Of a stretch of 64,000 nt of DNA, positions 1 to 10,851 are shown piece by piece. A program made the position numbers and the translations under genes. Position 1 is the first letter of the stretch. Each line of letters begins with the position of its first letter. This DNA comes from Lysobacter prati (GTDB lineage: Bacteria > Pseudomonadota > Gammaproteobacteria > Xanthomonadales > Xanthomonadaceae): NCBI RefSeq assembly GCF_009765215.1, contig NZ_VLNV01000001.1, positions 310,001-374,000 of the forward strand, given 5' to 3'. Under the pieces are notes generated by a model that worked only from the letters and a program-made list of their open reading frames with translations, did no database searches and was not told the origin of the DNA.

Positions 1-335
1 GTGGAGTTGAAGGTGTTGGTCTCGATCAGGTCGGCGCCGGCATCCAGGTACTGCGAATGGATGGTGCGGATGATGTCCGGCTGTGTGAGCGTGAGCAGGT
101 CGTTGTTGCCGCGCTGGTCGCGCGCGCAGCCGCAAGCGTCGCCGTGGACATGCTCCGACGCGGCGTAGGCGCGGTCGTAGCCGTGAGCGAAGCGCTCGCC
201 GCGATAGGCGGCTTCGTCCAGCTCATGGCGCTGGATCATCGTGCCCATGGCGCCGTCGATGATCAGGATGCGCTCTGCCAGCCGCTGCTGCAGCGACTGG
301 GCGCGGGTGGGGTTGAGCCAGGGGAGCGTGCTCAT
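1..335 (-). CDS. metH: Methionine synthase, homocysteine S-methyltransferase domain (5' part only)
   Basis: The first 111 codons of B12-dependent methionine synthase, running off the left edge. The start is ATG at 335. The translation has the N-terminal pattern of the homocysteine-binding (betaine/Hcy methyltransferase) barrel: [13 protein letters not shown] near residue 29, and [17 protein letters not shown] at the window edge. MetH transfers a methyl group from methyltetrahydrofolate to homocysteine in the cytosol. Whether this is full-length MetH or the separate N-terminal subunit used in some xanthomonads cannot be seen here. One base separates it from the stop of the upstream regulator, so the two are co-transcribed. 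Confidence 0.9.
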   Translation of the reverse strand, partial: MSTLPWLNPTRAQSLQQRLAERILIIDGAMGTMIQRHELDEAAYRGERFAHGYDRAYAASEHVHGDACGCARDQRGNNDLLTLTQPDIIRTIHSQYLDAGADLIETNTFNS

Positions 336-336
336 C

Positions 337-1323
337 TCAGGGCTTCCTGCTTGCCTTTCTTGGTGCGGACTTGGGTTCTGGTGCGGCGGCATGGGCCGGC
401 TTGCGCGCAATCAGTGCAATCACTTCGAAATGCGGAGGGCGACGTTCGCGGGTGACGGTTTCGCAACTGCCGATGTCGAAGCCGGCCTTGATGACAAACT
501 TCGACAGGTCTTTCTCGCTGAATCCGAGATTGACGTGGCCATAGGCGCCGACGACGCCACGGTGTTCGTGCCGGGCCAGGCTGGTGAGCAGCAACCGGCC
601 GCCCGGGCGCAGCACGCGGGCCGCCTCGGCCACCGCCTGCGCAGGATGCTCGGCATAGGTCAGCGCATGCATCAGCACGACCAGGTCGAAATGGGCGTCG
701 GCGAAGGGCAGGGCGTGCATGTCTCCCTCGCGGACTTCGACATTCCTGAGCTTGCGCAGGCGTTCGGACGCTGCCAGGACGACCTTGGTGCTTGAGTCGA
801 GACAGACGTAGCGGTGCGAGTGAGGCGCCAGCAGTTCGGCCAGCACGCCGTCGCCGGAGGCGATATCGAGCACGTCGCCGGGTTCGAGCAAAGGCAGGGC
901 GGAACGGGCCAGGGCCTCCCAGGTGCGACCGGGCGAATAATGGCGTTCCATGTCGCCGGCTACCGAGTCGGCCCAGTTCTGTTCGGATGCTCGCGCGGCC
1001 AATACGTTGCTTACGCGCTCGGCGTCCTGGCGCAGCAGCGGATCGTCGCTTCCTTCACGCAGTGTTTGCCACAGTGCCTTCTGTGCCGAATCCAGCGAGG
1101 CGTCGTCGAAGCGGTAGTACGCCGACACGCCGGAGCGGCGATCGCGCACCAGCCCGGCTTCCTTGAGCTTGGCCAAATGGGTTGAAACGCGGGGCTGGGC
1201 GAGGCGGGTGATGGCCGACAACTCGGCGACCGTCAGTTCCTCGCGCTCCAACAGCGCCAGCAGACGCACGCGTGTGGCGTCGGCGAACACCTTCAGTCGC
1301 AGCGACCAGCCTTCCAGATCCAT
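337..1323 (-). CDS. sahR: ArsR-family regulator fused to SAM-binding methyltransferase domain, SahR-like
   Basis: A 328-aa two-domain protein. Residues 1-75 form an ArsR winged helix (recognition region [19 protein letters not shown]). Residues 125-290 form a class I methyltransferase fold with the glycine motif [10 protein letters not shown] at 151-160. This architecture, and its position directly before metH, match SahR, the S-adenosylhomocysteine-responsive regulator of methionine recycling in Proteobacteria. No arsenic-type cysteine cluster is seen in the winged helix. The methyltransferase domain is presumably a ligand sensor, although real catalysis cannot be excluded. The gene lies 1 nt upstream of metH and a candidate operator sits just before its ATG. 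Confidence 0.8.
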   Translation of the reverse strand: MDLEGWSLRLKVFADATRVRLLALLEREELTVAELSAITRLAQPRVSTHLAKLKEAGLVRDRRSGVSAYYRFDDASLDSAQKALWQTLREGSDDPLLRQDAERVSNVLAARASEQNWADSVAGDMERHYSPGRTWEALARSALPLLEPGDVLDIASGDGVLAELLAPHSHRYVCLDSSTKVVLAASERLRKLRNVEVREGDMHALPFADAHFDLVVLMHALTYAEHPAQAVAEAARVLRPGGRLLLTSLARHEHRGVVGAYGHVNLGFSEKDLSKFVIKAGFDIGSCETVTRERRPPHFEVIALIARKPAHAAAPEPKSAPRKASRKP

Positions 1324-1335
1324 GATGTATCAACC

Positions 1336-1353
1336 TATCGCGATATAGCGATA
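1336..1353. promoter_or_regulatory. Candidate SahR operator
   Basis: TATCGCGATATAGCGATA contains a perfect 10-bp palindrome (TATCGCGATA, 1336-1345) and a wider dyad pairing TATCGC at 1336 with GCGATA at 1348-1353. It lies 13 bases upstream of the ArsR-type regulator ATG on the minus strand, where an autoregulatory ArsR dimer would bind. The dyad is visible; assignment to this regulator is inferred from position. Confidence 0.5.
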
Positions 1354-1447
1354 AGTGTCGCCCGCAAGGCCCCAAGGGTCAAGTCTCAGCGCGTAATTGG
1401 CGCCGGCGTCGCGGGTCTGTGGCCGGCAGCCAGCGCTTTTGCCCTAG

Positions 1448-1484
1448 CCCCTTAGTTAGGGGCGGTTTCCGCCGCAGGCGGAAA
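1448..1484. repeat. Tandem short palindromes, REP-like
   Basis: Two adjacent hairpins. CCCCT/AGGGG has a 5-nt loop (1448-1462). TTTCCGCC/GGCGGAAA is a perfect 8-bp stem with a 3-nt loop (1466-1484). They lie between the divergent regulator and acyl-CoA dehydrogenase genes. No T-tract follows, so a repeat element is more likely than a terminator. Confidence 0.45.
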
Positions 1485-1601
1485 AGGGCGGGTATGGCGC
1501 TGCGCAACAACCTCGGGCCTGCCATTCCTGCACGAGACAGCTACAATTCGCATCTGCAGTGCGCAAAAGCAGCCCCTTACCAAAAGCCCGAGGTATCCGA
1601 C

Positions 1602-2762
<1,161 letters not shown>

Positions 2763-3085
2763 GGCCGGCCGTAGCAATCGGTCACAAGCGCTGCACAAAT
2801 CGTGCAGCGCGCCAGCTGTAGCGATCTACCAAGCAGTAGTGAGCCACGTCATGAAACGTTTCGGATCGTCACGCCCTACCGCCTGTCCTGTCGACCGCGG
2901 TGGCGGCCTGCTGACAAGCAACCGCCTCCGCAAGCCCGGAGGCGGCGCACGCGATGCCGTCCCGGACGCAATGCGCCCACTGTTCGCGCCGCGCCAAGCC
3001 GCGTCCGCGAACAGCCCGTACTGAACCGTATGCCCCTGGCCCGCGCGAATAGCGTGGGCCTCTTTCCATTGGACCTTCAGTTCCC
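2763..3085. other. Intergenic region with two hairpins
   Basis: No convincing gene in 323 nt. A perfect 9-bp hairpin (GCGCTGCAC/GTGCAGCGC, 2788-2810) lies just after the acyl-CoA dehydrogenase stop. It lacks a T-tract, so it is at best a weak terminator or mRNA stabiliser. A second stem (3038-3046 with 3052-3060, 8 of 9 pairs) followed by TCTTT ends 25 nt before the glutamate dehydrogenase start and could be a leader attenuator. A 61-codon open frame at 2839-3024 has no recognisable product. Confidence 0.4.
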
Positions 3086-6000
3086 ATGAGCATCAAACGC
3101 AACGTTGCTGCCAAACCCGCCGCCAAGGCCCCGTCGACGAAATCCAAGGTGCCGTCGAAGGCCAAGGCGTCTTCGAAGGACGCCGCGGCGATCGAGAAGG
3201 ACGACACCGTCTCGCTCGAACCCATCCTCGCCGCCATGCGCAAGCGCCTGCCGAAGGCGCGCCATGCCGAGGCCGAGGCGTTCATCAACGCCTTCTACAA
3301 GCGCATGAGCAGCGACGAGCTGCCGCAGCACAATGCCGACGGCTGGGCCGAGCTGGCCACCGACTTCCTCGACTTCGCGCGTGCGCGCAAGCCGGGCTCG
3401 GCGCTGGTGCAATTGTTTAATCCGACGATCAAGAACGAAGGCTGGGAGTCGACTCACACCGTCGTCCAGATCGCCAATGACGACATGCCGTTCCTGGTCG
3501 ATTCGGTGACCATGGCGCTGGCCGAGCAGGGCATCGGCGTGCACGTGCTGGGGCACCCGGTGGTGACCTTCCGCCGCGACAAGGCCGGCAAGCTGGTTGC
3601 CGTCGGCGAAGGCGTGTCCGAATCGCTGATGCACCTGGAGATTGACCGCCAGCCGCAGGAGGCGATGCCGAAGATCAAGCAGGCGCTGGAAGCGGTGCTG
3701 GCCGATGTCCGCGCCTCGGTGCGCGACTGGCCGCAGATGAAGCAGAAGATGGTGGCCATCGCCGAAGACCTGGGCTCGCGCAAGCTGCCCGTCAACGACG
3801 CCGGCAAGCACGAGGCGCAGGAGTTCCTGCGCTGGGCCGCAGACAACCACTTCACCTTCCTCGGTTTCCGTGAGTACGACGTCGTCGACAAGGGCGGCCA
3901 GCAGGTGCTCGCTGCCGACAAGGCCAGCGGCATGGGCCTGCTGCGCGGCCAGGATGTCGGCAAGCCGCGCCTGCTGACCTCGCTGGCGGCGCACTACATG
4001 CCGCAGTCCGGTTCGGTCGATGCGCTGATCCTGACCAAGACCAATGCCCGCGCCACGGTCCACCGCCCGGGCTACATGGACTACATCGGCATCCTCAGCT
4101 TCGATGCCAAGGGCCAGCCGGTGCGCGAGGAGCGCTTCCTCGGCCTGTATACCTCCAGCGCCTACAACCGTCGCCCGTGGGACATCCCGCTGGTGCGCCA
4201 GCGCCACAATTACGTGATGGAAAAGTCGGGCCTGGCGCCTGACAGCCACAGCGGCAAGGCGCTGCGCCACATCCTCGAGAGCCTGCCACGCGACGAGCTG
4301 TTCCAGTCCAACGAGGAAGAGCTGCTGCGCACGGCGACCGGCATCCTTGGCCTGCAGGAGCGCGTGCGCAGCAAGCTGTTCCTGCGCCGCGATCGCTACG
4401 GTCGTTACTTCTCGGTGCTGGTCTACATTCCGCGCGACCGCTTCAACACCGACATGCGCCTGCGCATCGAGGCGATGCTCAAGCGCGAGCTGCATGGCGA
4501 GCACGTCGACTCCTCGGTCACGCTGGGCGGCGAGTCGCCGCTGGCGCAGGTGCACCTGATCGTGCGCCCGAAGAGTGGCGAAACCGCACGCGAGGACGTT
4601 TCCGCGGTAGAGTCGGCGCACATCGATGCCGAGCTGTCGAAGATCGTGCGCAACTGGCAGGACGACCTGCGTGAGCAGCTGATCGAGCGCCATGGCGAAG
4701 AACGCGGCCTGGCACTGACCAACACCATCGGCCGTGCGCTTCCGACCGGCTATATCGAGGAAGTCAGCGCCGGTGTCGCCGCCGACGACGTCGATCACCT
4801 GGCCGCGTTGAGCGGTCCGGACGACCTGCGCCTGAGCCTGTACCGCGCCCACCGCGGCGTCGGTGGCCTGCGCTTCAAGTTCTACCGCGAGCACGACGAC
4901 ATCCCGCTGTCGGATGCGCTGCCGATGATGGAGAACATGGGCCTGCGGGTGATCTCCGAGCACCCGTACCGCCTGGTCTCTGGCAGCAGGACGATGTTCA
5001 TCCAGGACTTCGAAGTCGAGATCGCCGATGCCAACCTCGACATCTCCCGCCTCGATGCCAATTTCGAGGAAGCGTTCGGCCAGATCTGGCGCGGCAACGC
5101 CGAGAACGACGGCTTCAATCGCCTGATCCTGACCGCCAACCTGTCCTGGCGCCAGGTGTCGATGCTGCGCGGCTACACCAAGTACCTGATGCAGGTCGGC
5201 GTGCCGTTCTCGCAGCCGTATGTCGAAGCCACGCTCAACCGCTATCCGCTGCTGGCGCGCCTGCTGGTGGAGCTGTTCGAGGCCAAGTTCGATCCGATCA
5301 CCGGCAACGAGAGCAAGGCCGAGATCAAGGCCGGAATGGAGCAGTTCGCCGCCCAGCTGAAGATCCTGGTCAACGGCGACGAGGCCGCGCTGGCCGTGCT
5401 GAAGCCAGCGATCGACGCACGCGCCGGCAAGCGCGATGCACAGGTCGAGGCGACCCGCACCGCCATCAAGGGCCTGCTCGATCGCGTCGCCAGCCTCGAC
5501 GAGGACCGCATCCTGCGCAGCTTCATCGGCGTGATCGACGCGACCCTGCGCACCAGTTACTACATCCAGTACAAGAATGGCCTGCGCGCCGACGGCGGCC
5601 CGACCGACTACATCAGCTTCAAGTTCGACGCCGCCAAGGTGCCGGACCTGCCCAAGCCGCGTCCGTACCGCGAGATCTTCGTCTACGGCCCGCGCGTGGA
5701 AGGCGTGCACCTGCGTTTCGGCCCGGTCGCCCGTGGCGGCCTGCGCTGGTCGGACCGTCGCGAGGACTTCCGCACCGAGGTGCTGGGCCTGGTCAAGGCG
5801 CAGATGGTGAAGAACACGGTGATCGTGCCGGTCGGCTCCAAGGGCGGCTTCTTCGCCAAGCAGCTGCCGGACCCGGCCGTCGACCGCGACGCCTGGTTCA
5901 ACGAGGGCGTGGCCTGCTACCAGCGCTTCATCAACGGCCTGCTCGACATCACCGACAACCTGGTCGACGGCAAGGTCGTGCCGCCGTCGAATGTTGTGCG

Positions 6001-8140
6001 TCATGACGGTGATGATCCGTACCTGGTCGTGGCCGCCGACAAGGGCACCGCGACCTTCTCCGACATCGCCAACGCCATTGCCCGCGCGCACGGTTACTGG
6101 CTCGACGACGCGTTCGCCTCGGGCGGCTCGGTCGGTTACGACCACAAGGGCATGGGCATCACCGCCCGCGGCGCCTGGGAGTCGGTCAAGCGCCACTTCC
6201 GCGCCATGGGCCGCGACAGCCAGAAGGCGGACTTCACCGTCGTCGGCGTCGGCGACATGTCCGGCGACGTGTTCGGCAACGGCATGCTGCTGAGCAAGCA
6301 CATCCGCCTGCTGGCCGCGTTCGACCACCGCCACATCTTCCTCGACCCGAATCCGGATGCGGCGGTGACGTTCAAGGAACGCCAGCGCATGTTCAAGCTG
6401 CCGCGTTCGAGCTGGGACGACTACGACAAGTCGCTGATCAGCAAGGGCGGCGGCGTGTTCGCGCGTTCGGCCAAGTCGATCCCGCTGTCGCCGGAGATCA
6501 AGGTAGCGCTTGGCATCGACAACGGCGTCACCGCGATGAGCCCGGTGGACCTGCTCAGCGCCATCCTCAAGGCGCCGGTAGACCTGCTGTGGAACGGCGG
6601 CATCGGCACCTACGTCAAGGCCAGCAGCGAGAGCAACGCCGACGTCGGCGACCGCGCCAACAACGCCCTGCGCGTGAACGGCCGCGACCTGCGCTGCAAG
6701 GTGGTGGGCGAGGGCGGCAACCTGGGCATGACCCAGCTCGGCCGCATCGAGGCGGCGCAGCACAACGTGCTGCTCAATACCGACTTCATCGACAACTCCG
6801 CCGGCGTGGACACCTCCGACCATGAGGTGAACATCAAGATCCTGCTCAACGGCGAAGTGCAGAAGAAGAAGCTGACGGTTGCCGACCGCAACAAGCTGCT
6901 GGCGCAGATGACCGACGAAGTCGGCCAGCTGGTGCTCAACGACAACTACCGCCAGAACCAGGCGCTGAGCCTGATGGAGCGGATGAGCGTGCACCGCCTG
7001 GGCTCCAAGCAGCACTTCATCCACACGCTGGAGTCGCAGGGCCTGCTCGATCGCCAGATCGAGTTCCTGCCGTCCGACGCCGAGATTGCCGAGCGCAAGG
7101 CGCGCGGCCAGGGCTTGACCCGTCCGGAACTGGCTGTGCTGCTGTCGTATTCCAAGATCGTGCTGTTCCAGCAACTGCTCGAGTCCAACGTTCCGGAAGA
7201 CCCATACTTGTCCAAGGAACTGGTGCGCTACTTCCCGCAGCCGCTGCAGGCCAAGTACGCCAAGGCGATGGAGAACCACCGCCTGAAGCGCGAGATCATC
7301 GCCACCGCGGTGACCAACTCGATGGTCAACCGGATGGGCGCCACGTTCACCCTGCGCATGACCGAAGACACCGGCCGCACCCCGGCCGAGGTCGCCGAGG
7401 CCTACACGATCGCCCGCGAAGCGGTCGATGCGCGCGGCCTGTGGGCGCAGATCGACGCGCTCGACGGCAAGGTGCCCGAAGGCGTGCAGGTCGATGCCCT
7501 GCAGGTGATCTGGCACCTGTTGCGCTCGATGTCGCGCTGGTTGCTGTCGCGTCCGGGCAAGATGCCGGAGATTGCGGCGGCGATGGCACGCTACAGCGAC
7601 GGCATCAACGCCGTGCGCAATGCCGTGCCGGGCGTGCTCTCGGATGTCCGTCGCGATACCTATGCCGCGCGCGTGGCCGAGTGGAAGGGCAAGGGCCTGC
7701 CGGCGGCACTGGCCGAACAGCTGGCCGTGCTGCCGCTGCTCGAGTTCGGTTGCGACATCGTCGAGATCTCGCTGGCGCGCAGGATGCCGGCGGTGGAAGT
7801 GGCGCGAGCCTACTTCTCGCTCGGTGCGGCGCTGCACCTGCCGTGGCTGTACGAGCAGGTCGAGCAGTTGCCGGTCGACGGTCGCTGGCAGGCACTGGCC
7901 CGCGGCGCCCTGCGCGACGAACTGGCGACGCAGGCGCGCACGCTGGTCTCGCAGATCCTGGCCGACGGCGGCAAGAAGCCGGCCGAAGCCAAGGTCGAGG
8001 CATGGCTCAAGCGCGACGACGCGTCGTTGCGCTTCACCCAGGCGATGTTCGCCGACCTGCTCAACCAGAAGGCACTCGACTACCCGACACTGTCGGTGGC
8101 GGTGCGACGACTGGCGCAGGTGGCGGCATCGGGGGCGTAA
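3086..8140 (+). CDS. gdhB: NAD-specific glutamate dehydrogenase, large (180 kDa) type
   Basis: 1684 aa, the usual length for the large bacterial NAD-dependent glutamate dehydrogenases that deaminate glutamate to 2-oxoglutarate and ammonia for catabolism. The first 45 residues are a low-complexity Lys/Ala/Ser-rich leader. Long N-terminal regulatory (ACT-like) segments follow. The catalytic core includes the glutamate-binding stretch RGGLRWSDR near residues 882-890, VGSKGGF, and the Rossmann region VVGVGDMSGDVFGNGML near 1050. The C-terminal helical domain completes the family layout. It stands as a single transcription unit closed by a strong terminator at 8164. Confidence 0.96.
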   Translation: MSIKRNVAAKPAAKAPSTKSKVPSKAKASSKDAAAIEKDDTVSLEPILAAMRKRLPKARHAEAEAFINAFYKRMSSDELPQHNADGWAELATDFLDFARARKPGSALVQLFNPTIKNEGWESTHTVVQIANDDMPFLVDSVTMALAEQGIGVHVLGHPVVTFRRDKAGKLVAVGEGVSESLMHLEIDRQPQEAMPKIKQALEAVLADVRASVRDWPQMKQKMVAIAEDLGSRKLPVNDAGKHEAQEFLRWAADNHFTFLGFREYDVVDKGGQQVLAADKASGMGLLRGQDVGKPRLLTSLAAHYMPQSGSVDALILTKTNARATVHRPGYMDYIGILSFDAKGQPVREERFLGLYTSSAYNRRPWDIPLVRQRHNYVMEKSGLAPDSHSGKALRHILESLPRDELFQSNEEELLRTATGILGLQERVRSKLFLRRDRYGRYFSVLVYIPRDRFNTDMRLRIEAMLKRELHGEHVDSSVTLGGESPLAQVHLIVRPKSGETAREDVSAVESAHIDAELSKIVRNWQDDLREQLIERHGEERGLALTNTIGRALPTGYIEEVSAGVAADDVDHLAALSGPDDLRLSLYRAHRGVGGLRFKFYREHDDIPLSDALPMMENMGLRVISEHPYRLVSGSRTMFIQDFEVEIADANLDISRLDANFEEAFGQIWRGNAENDGFNRLILTANLSWRQVSMLRGYTKYLMQVGVPFSQPYVEATLNRYPLLARLLVELFEAKFDPITGNESKAEIKAGMEQFAAQLKILVNGDEAALAVLKPAIDARAGKRDAQVEATRTAIKGLLDRVASLDEDRILRSFIGVIDATLRTSYYIQYKNGLRADGGPTDYISFKFDAAKVPDLPKPRPYREIFVYGPRVEGVHLRFGPVARGGLRWSDRREDFRTEVLGLVKAQMVKNTVIVPVGSKGGFFAKQLPDPAVDRDAWFNEGVACYQRFINGLLDITDNLVDGKVVPPSNVVRHDGDDPYLVVAADKGTATFSDIANAIARAHGYWLDDAFASGGSVGYDHKGMGITARGAWESVKRHFRAMGRDSQKADFTVVGVGDMSGDVFGNGMLLSKHIRLLAAFDHRHIFLDPNPDAAVTFKERQRMFKLPRSSWDDYDKSLISKGGGVFARSAKSIPLSPEIKVALGIDNGVTAMSPVDLLSAILKAPVDLLWNGGIGTYVKASSESNADVGDRANNALRVNGRDLRCKVVGEGGNLGMTQLGRIEAAQHNVLLNTDFIDNSAGVDTSDHEVNIKILLNGEVQKKKLTVADRNKLLAQMTDEVGQLVLNDNYRQNQALSLMERMSVHRLGSKQHFIHTLESQGLLDRQIEFLPSDAEIAERKARGQGLTRPELAVLLSYSKIVLFQQLLESNVPEDPYLSKELVRYFPQPLQAKYAKAMENHRLKREIIATAVTNSMVNRMGATFTLRMTEDTGRTPAEVAEAYTIAREAVDARGLWAQIDALDGKVPEGVQVDALQVIWHLLRSMSRWLLSRPGKMPEIAAAMARYSDGINAVRNAVPGVLSDVRRDTYAARVAEWKGKGLPAALAEQLAVLPLLEFGCDIVEISLARRMPAVEVARAYFSLGAALHLPWLYEQVEQLPVDGRWQALARGALRDELATQARTLVSQILADGGKKPAEAKVEAWLKRDDASLRFTQAMFADLLNQKALDYPTLSVAVRRLAQVAASGA

Positions 8141-8163
8141 GCGTCCCGGCGATGGCAAGAAGG

Positions 8164-8194
8164 AGCCCCGGCATGTCCGGGGCTTTTTCTTTTT
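8164..8194 (+). terminator. Rho-independent terminator of the glutamate dehydrogenase gene
   Basis: AGCCCCGG (8164-8171), 5-nt loop, CCGGGGCT (8177-8184): a perfect 8-bp GC-rich stem followed by TTTTCTTTTT. It is placed 24 nt after the stop codon. Confidence 0.92.
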
Positions 8195-8257
8195 GGGTCC
8201 TCAGTCCGGTTTCAATCCACCCCGGGTTATGCTGATCCCATCCACCCGGAGCCGCCG

Positions 8258-9031
8258 ATGACCGCGACGCCACGCATCGCCTTCCTCGCCAGTACCGCCG
8301 ATGAGGCGCAACGCGCACTGTCCGAGCTGATTGCACGACATGGCCAGCACGAACCCGCCGACGCCGACGTCATCGTCGCGCTGGGTGGCGATGGCTTCAT
8401 GCTGTCGACGCTGCACCGCCACGGCAGCCTGGGTCGACCCGTGTACGGCATGAAGCTGGGCACGGTCGGGTTCCTCATGAACCACCATGGCGGCGACGGC
8501 CTGCTCGGACGATTGCATGCAGCCGAGCCGGCAGTGTTGCGCCCCTTGGAGATGGTCGCGCAGACGGAGTCCGGCGCGACCGTCGGTTCGTTGGCGTACA
8601 ACGAAGTGTCTCTGCTTCGCCAGACCCGCCAGGCCGCGCACCTGCGCATCGACCTCAACGGCGAGACCCGCCTGGACGAGCTGATCTGCGACGGCGTGCT
8701 GGTGGCGACCTCGGCCGGCAGTACGGCCTACAACTTTTCCGCGCACGGGCCGATCCTGCCATTGGGTGCCAACGTCGTCGCGCTGACCCCGATCGCGGCA
8801 TTCCGTCCGCGCCGGTGGCGCGGTGCGGTGCTCAAGGCCGACACCGAGGTCCGCTTCCGCGTACTGGACCCCTACAAGCGCCCGGTCAGTGCCACCGCCG
8901 ACTCGCACGAGGTCCGCGACGTGGTCGAGGTCACCATCCGCGAGTCGCACGACCGCACCGTCACCCTGCTGTTCGACCCGGAACACAACCTGGAAGAACG
9001 GATGCTGGCCGAGCAGTTCACGAGCGGCTGA
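8258..9031 (+). CDS. nadK: NAD kinase
   Basis: A 257-aa ATP-NAD kinase producing NADP from NAD and ATP. The family signature GGDGF is at residues 43-47, with its Asp as general base. Substrate-loop motifs NHHGGDG, the NE(V)S stretch [11 protein letters not shown] and the glycine-rich [15 protein letters not shown] follow in the right order. The length fits the short Gram-negative NadK forms. GGAG lies 5 nt before the ATG. It is followed closely by the 5'-nucleotidase gene, so the two may be co-transcribed. Confidence 0.95.
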   Translation: MTATPRIAFLASTADEAQRALSELIARHGQHEPADADVIVALGGDGFMLSTLHRHGSLGRPVYGMKLGTVGFLMNHHGGDGLLGRLHAAEPAVLRPLEMVAQTESGATVGSLAYNEVSLLRQTRQAAHLRIDLNGETRLDELICDGVLVATSAGSTAYNFSAHGPILPLGANVVALTPIAAFRPRRWRGAVLKADTEVRFRVLDPYKRPVSATADSHEVRDVVEVTIRESHDRTVTLLFDPEHNLEERMLAEQFTSG

Positions 9032-9079
9032 CGGGAGCGTGTCGCAATGGGCGAGACTGGCCTGCGGCATAATGGCGCC

Positions 9080-9985
9080 ATGCCCGACCGTGACGCCGAT
9101 CCCCTGATAGTCGCGATTTCCTCGCGCACCCTGTTCGACATGGAAGACAGCCACGCGTTGTTCGAGCGCGAGGGCATCAATGCCTATGCCGACTTCCAGC
9201 GTGCCCACGAGGACGATCTGCTCACTCCAGGCGTGGCCTTCCCGCTGGTGCGCAAGCTGCTCGCGCTCAACGAGGGTGCGCCGCCGGAGGCGCCGCGGGT
9301 CGAGGTGATCCTGATCTCGCGTAACTCGGCCGACAGCGGCCTGCGCATCTTCAATTCGATCGCCCACCACGGGCTTGCGATCAAGCGCGCAGCCTTCAGC
9401 AATGGCGCTCCGCCGTTCCCGTACATCCGCCCGTTTGGCGCCGACCTGTTCCTGTCGGCCAACGCCGAAGACGTGCGCAACGCGCTGGCTGCCGGCGTTG
9501 CCGCCGCGACGCTGCTGCCGTCACGCGCGCCGCAGCAGCGTCATGACCAGCTGCGCATCGCCTTCGACGGTGACGCGGTGATCTTCGACGACGAGGGCGA
9601 GCGGGTCTCGCGCGAGGGCGGCCTGGCCGCGTTCGCCGAGCACGAGCGCAGCCATGCCGGCGAACCGCTGTCGGGTGGACCGTTCCGTGGCTTCCTCGAT
9701 GCCTTGCACCGGCTGCAGGAAGCCTTTCCGACCGGCCAGGATGCGCCGATCCGTACGGCCCTGGTCACCGCGCGTTCGGTACCCGCGCACGAACGCGTCA
9801 TCCGCACGCTGCGCGACTGGGGCATCCGCCTGGACGAGGCGCTGTTCCTGGGCGGGCGGGCCAAGGGGCCGTTCCTCGAGGCATTCGGAGCAGACATCTT
9901 TTTCGACGATTCCGAGCACAACATCGCCTCGGCGCGCGATCACGTCGCGGCGGGGCACGTGCCCCACGGCATCGCCAATCGCTGA
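9080..9985 (+). CDS. Cytosolic 5'-nucleotidase (PF06189 type)
   Basis: A 301-aa protein of the bacterial homologues of vertebrate cytosolic 5'-nucleotidase I, which dephosphorylate nucleoside monophosphates. Characteristic stretches are VAISSRTLFDMEDSH at the N-terminus (the acidic/Thr nucleophile region of the HAD-like fold), PLVRKLLALN, VEVILISRNSADSGLRIFNS, and FDGDAVIFDDEGE, with an acidic cluster (FFDDSEHN) near the C-terminus. I prefer ATG 9080 over the in-frame ATG at 9047, because homologues begin close to the SSRTLF strand and CATAAT at 9069 suggests transcription starts at or near 9080. No ribosome-binding site is evident, so it may be leaderless. Confidence 0.85.
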   Translation: MPDRDADPLIVAISSRTLFDMEDSHALFEREGINAYADFQRAHEDDLLTPGVAFPLVRKLLALNEGAPPEAPRVEVILISRNSADSGLRIFNSIAHHGLAIKRAAFSNGAPPFPYIRPFGADLFLSANAEDVRNALAAGVAAATLLPSRAPQQRHDQLRIAFDGDAVIFDDEGERVSREGGLAAFAEHERSHAGEPLSGGPFRGFLDALHRLQEAFPTGQDAPIRTALVTARSVPAHERVIRTLRDWGIRLDEALFLGGRAKGPFLEAFGADIFFDDSEHNIASARDHVAAGHVPHGIANR

Positions 9986-9987
9986 CG

Positions 9988-10551
9988 TCAGTTTGCTCGA
10001 CTCGCCGGTGCCGCTGGCGGTAGCCGGATATCGGCGAGTTTCCAGCCCAATCCCTGACGTAACAGGACGAACACCACCGGTGCGCCATCGGCGGTAAGCA
10101 CCGTGGCGGTGAACCGCGACGGTGACTCGAAGCGGTACCGGGCGTCGCGCAGCGGATCGGGTGCGGGCTGGTGCGCGTACGCGTCGTCCTTGCTGATGCC
10201 GCCGCCGCTGATGCGGTGCAGCAGCCCGCGGCCCTCGAGGATCGCGCCGATGCCTGCCGGCGTGGCGATGGCGTCGACCATGCCGCCGGCCGCCTGGTTG
10301 GCCAGACCCATCGCCAGGCCGCCCAGCGGGCTCTCCAGCACCTGTGCGCCCACTTGCCGGGCCAGCGCGTCTTCGACTTGCGCCCGAAGGCTCTGGCGCA
10401 ACAGCGGGAAATCGACGTGACGCGACAACTCGGCGCTGTCCTGCGCCTGGATCGCATCACGAATGGCATTGATCGTCATGAAAGGGCCCGCCGCGATCCA
10501 TACCAGCAGGGCCAGCAGCGCCAGTAGCGGCAAGGCGATCCATTTCTTCAT
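9988..10551 (-). CDS. DUF2939 membrane-anchored protein
   Basis: 187 aa. One N-terminal hydrophobic helix (WIALPLLALLALLVWIAAGP) is followed by a soluble, presumably periplasmic domain starting TINAIRDAIQAQDSAELSRHVDFP, the typical opening of DUF2939 proteins. GGAGG sits 7 nt upstream of the ATG at 10551. It converges on the nucleotidase gene with 2 nt between stops. No function is established for the family. Confidence 0.8.
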   Translation of the reverse strand: MKKWIALPLLALLALLVWIAAGPFMTINAIRDAIQAQDSAELSRHVDFPLLRQSLRAQVEDALARQVGAQVLESPLGGLAMGLANQAAGGMVDAIATPAGIGAILEGRGLLHRISGGGISKDDAYAHQPAPDPLRDARYRFESPSRFTATVLTADGAPVVFVLLRQGLGWKLADIRLPPAAPASRAN

Positions 10552-10618
10552 GCGACGACCTCCGATGCGGATGGCACAGCATACCGATGCCTTCATCGAC
10601 CGCGAAACGGGTGAAAAC

Positions 10619-10665
10619 CATTCGTTCACGCCAGGGAGGACGTGACGAATGAGACGTTTCTCATT
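10619..10665. promoter_or_regulatory. Overlapping dyads between divergent genes
   Basis: A near-perfect inverted repeat pairs CATTCGTTCACG (10619-10630) with CGTGACGAATG (10641-10651). A second perfect palindrome AATGAGA-CGTT-TCTCATT spans 10648-10665. The region lies between the minus-strand DUF2939 gene and the plus-strand DUF3302 gene. A strong AGGGAGG 9 nt before an ATG at 10649 could start a 68-codon frame, but that peptide is unrecognisable. Operator function is inferred only. Confidence 0.35.
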
Positions 10666-10851
10666 GTGCTGGCAGGTGTCGGCTGTCACCTTGTGCCCGC
10701 CCTGCAGCGTCCGTTTACGCACTGACAGGGCCGGCGCGACCCGTGAGGAATGCGGGACGAGCGAAGCGCGACGAGACGCGAGCCCCCGGAGCCAGCCGCT
10801 GCCGCCGGTCTCCATCCATGCCAGCCAATCGCCATCCCTGGAGGATTCCGC

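Noticed and set aside
1324-1600. SAM or SAH riboswitch upstream of the regulator-metH unit
   Set aside because: Only short dyads fitting a protein operator are present; no conserved aptamer core is seen.
2839-3024. A 61-codon frame before the glutamate dehydrogenase gene
   Set aside because: No ribosome-binding site or recognisable peptide; it could only be promoted by conservation evidence.
3077-8158. A 1693-codon open frame antisense to the glutamate dehydrogenase gene
   Set aside because: It mirrors the plus-strand gene almost exactly; its translation is His/Arg/Gln/Val-rich with no domain, as expected of the reverse strand of GC-rich coding DNA.
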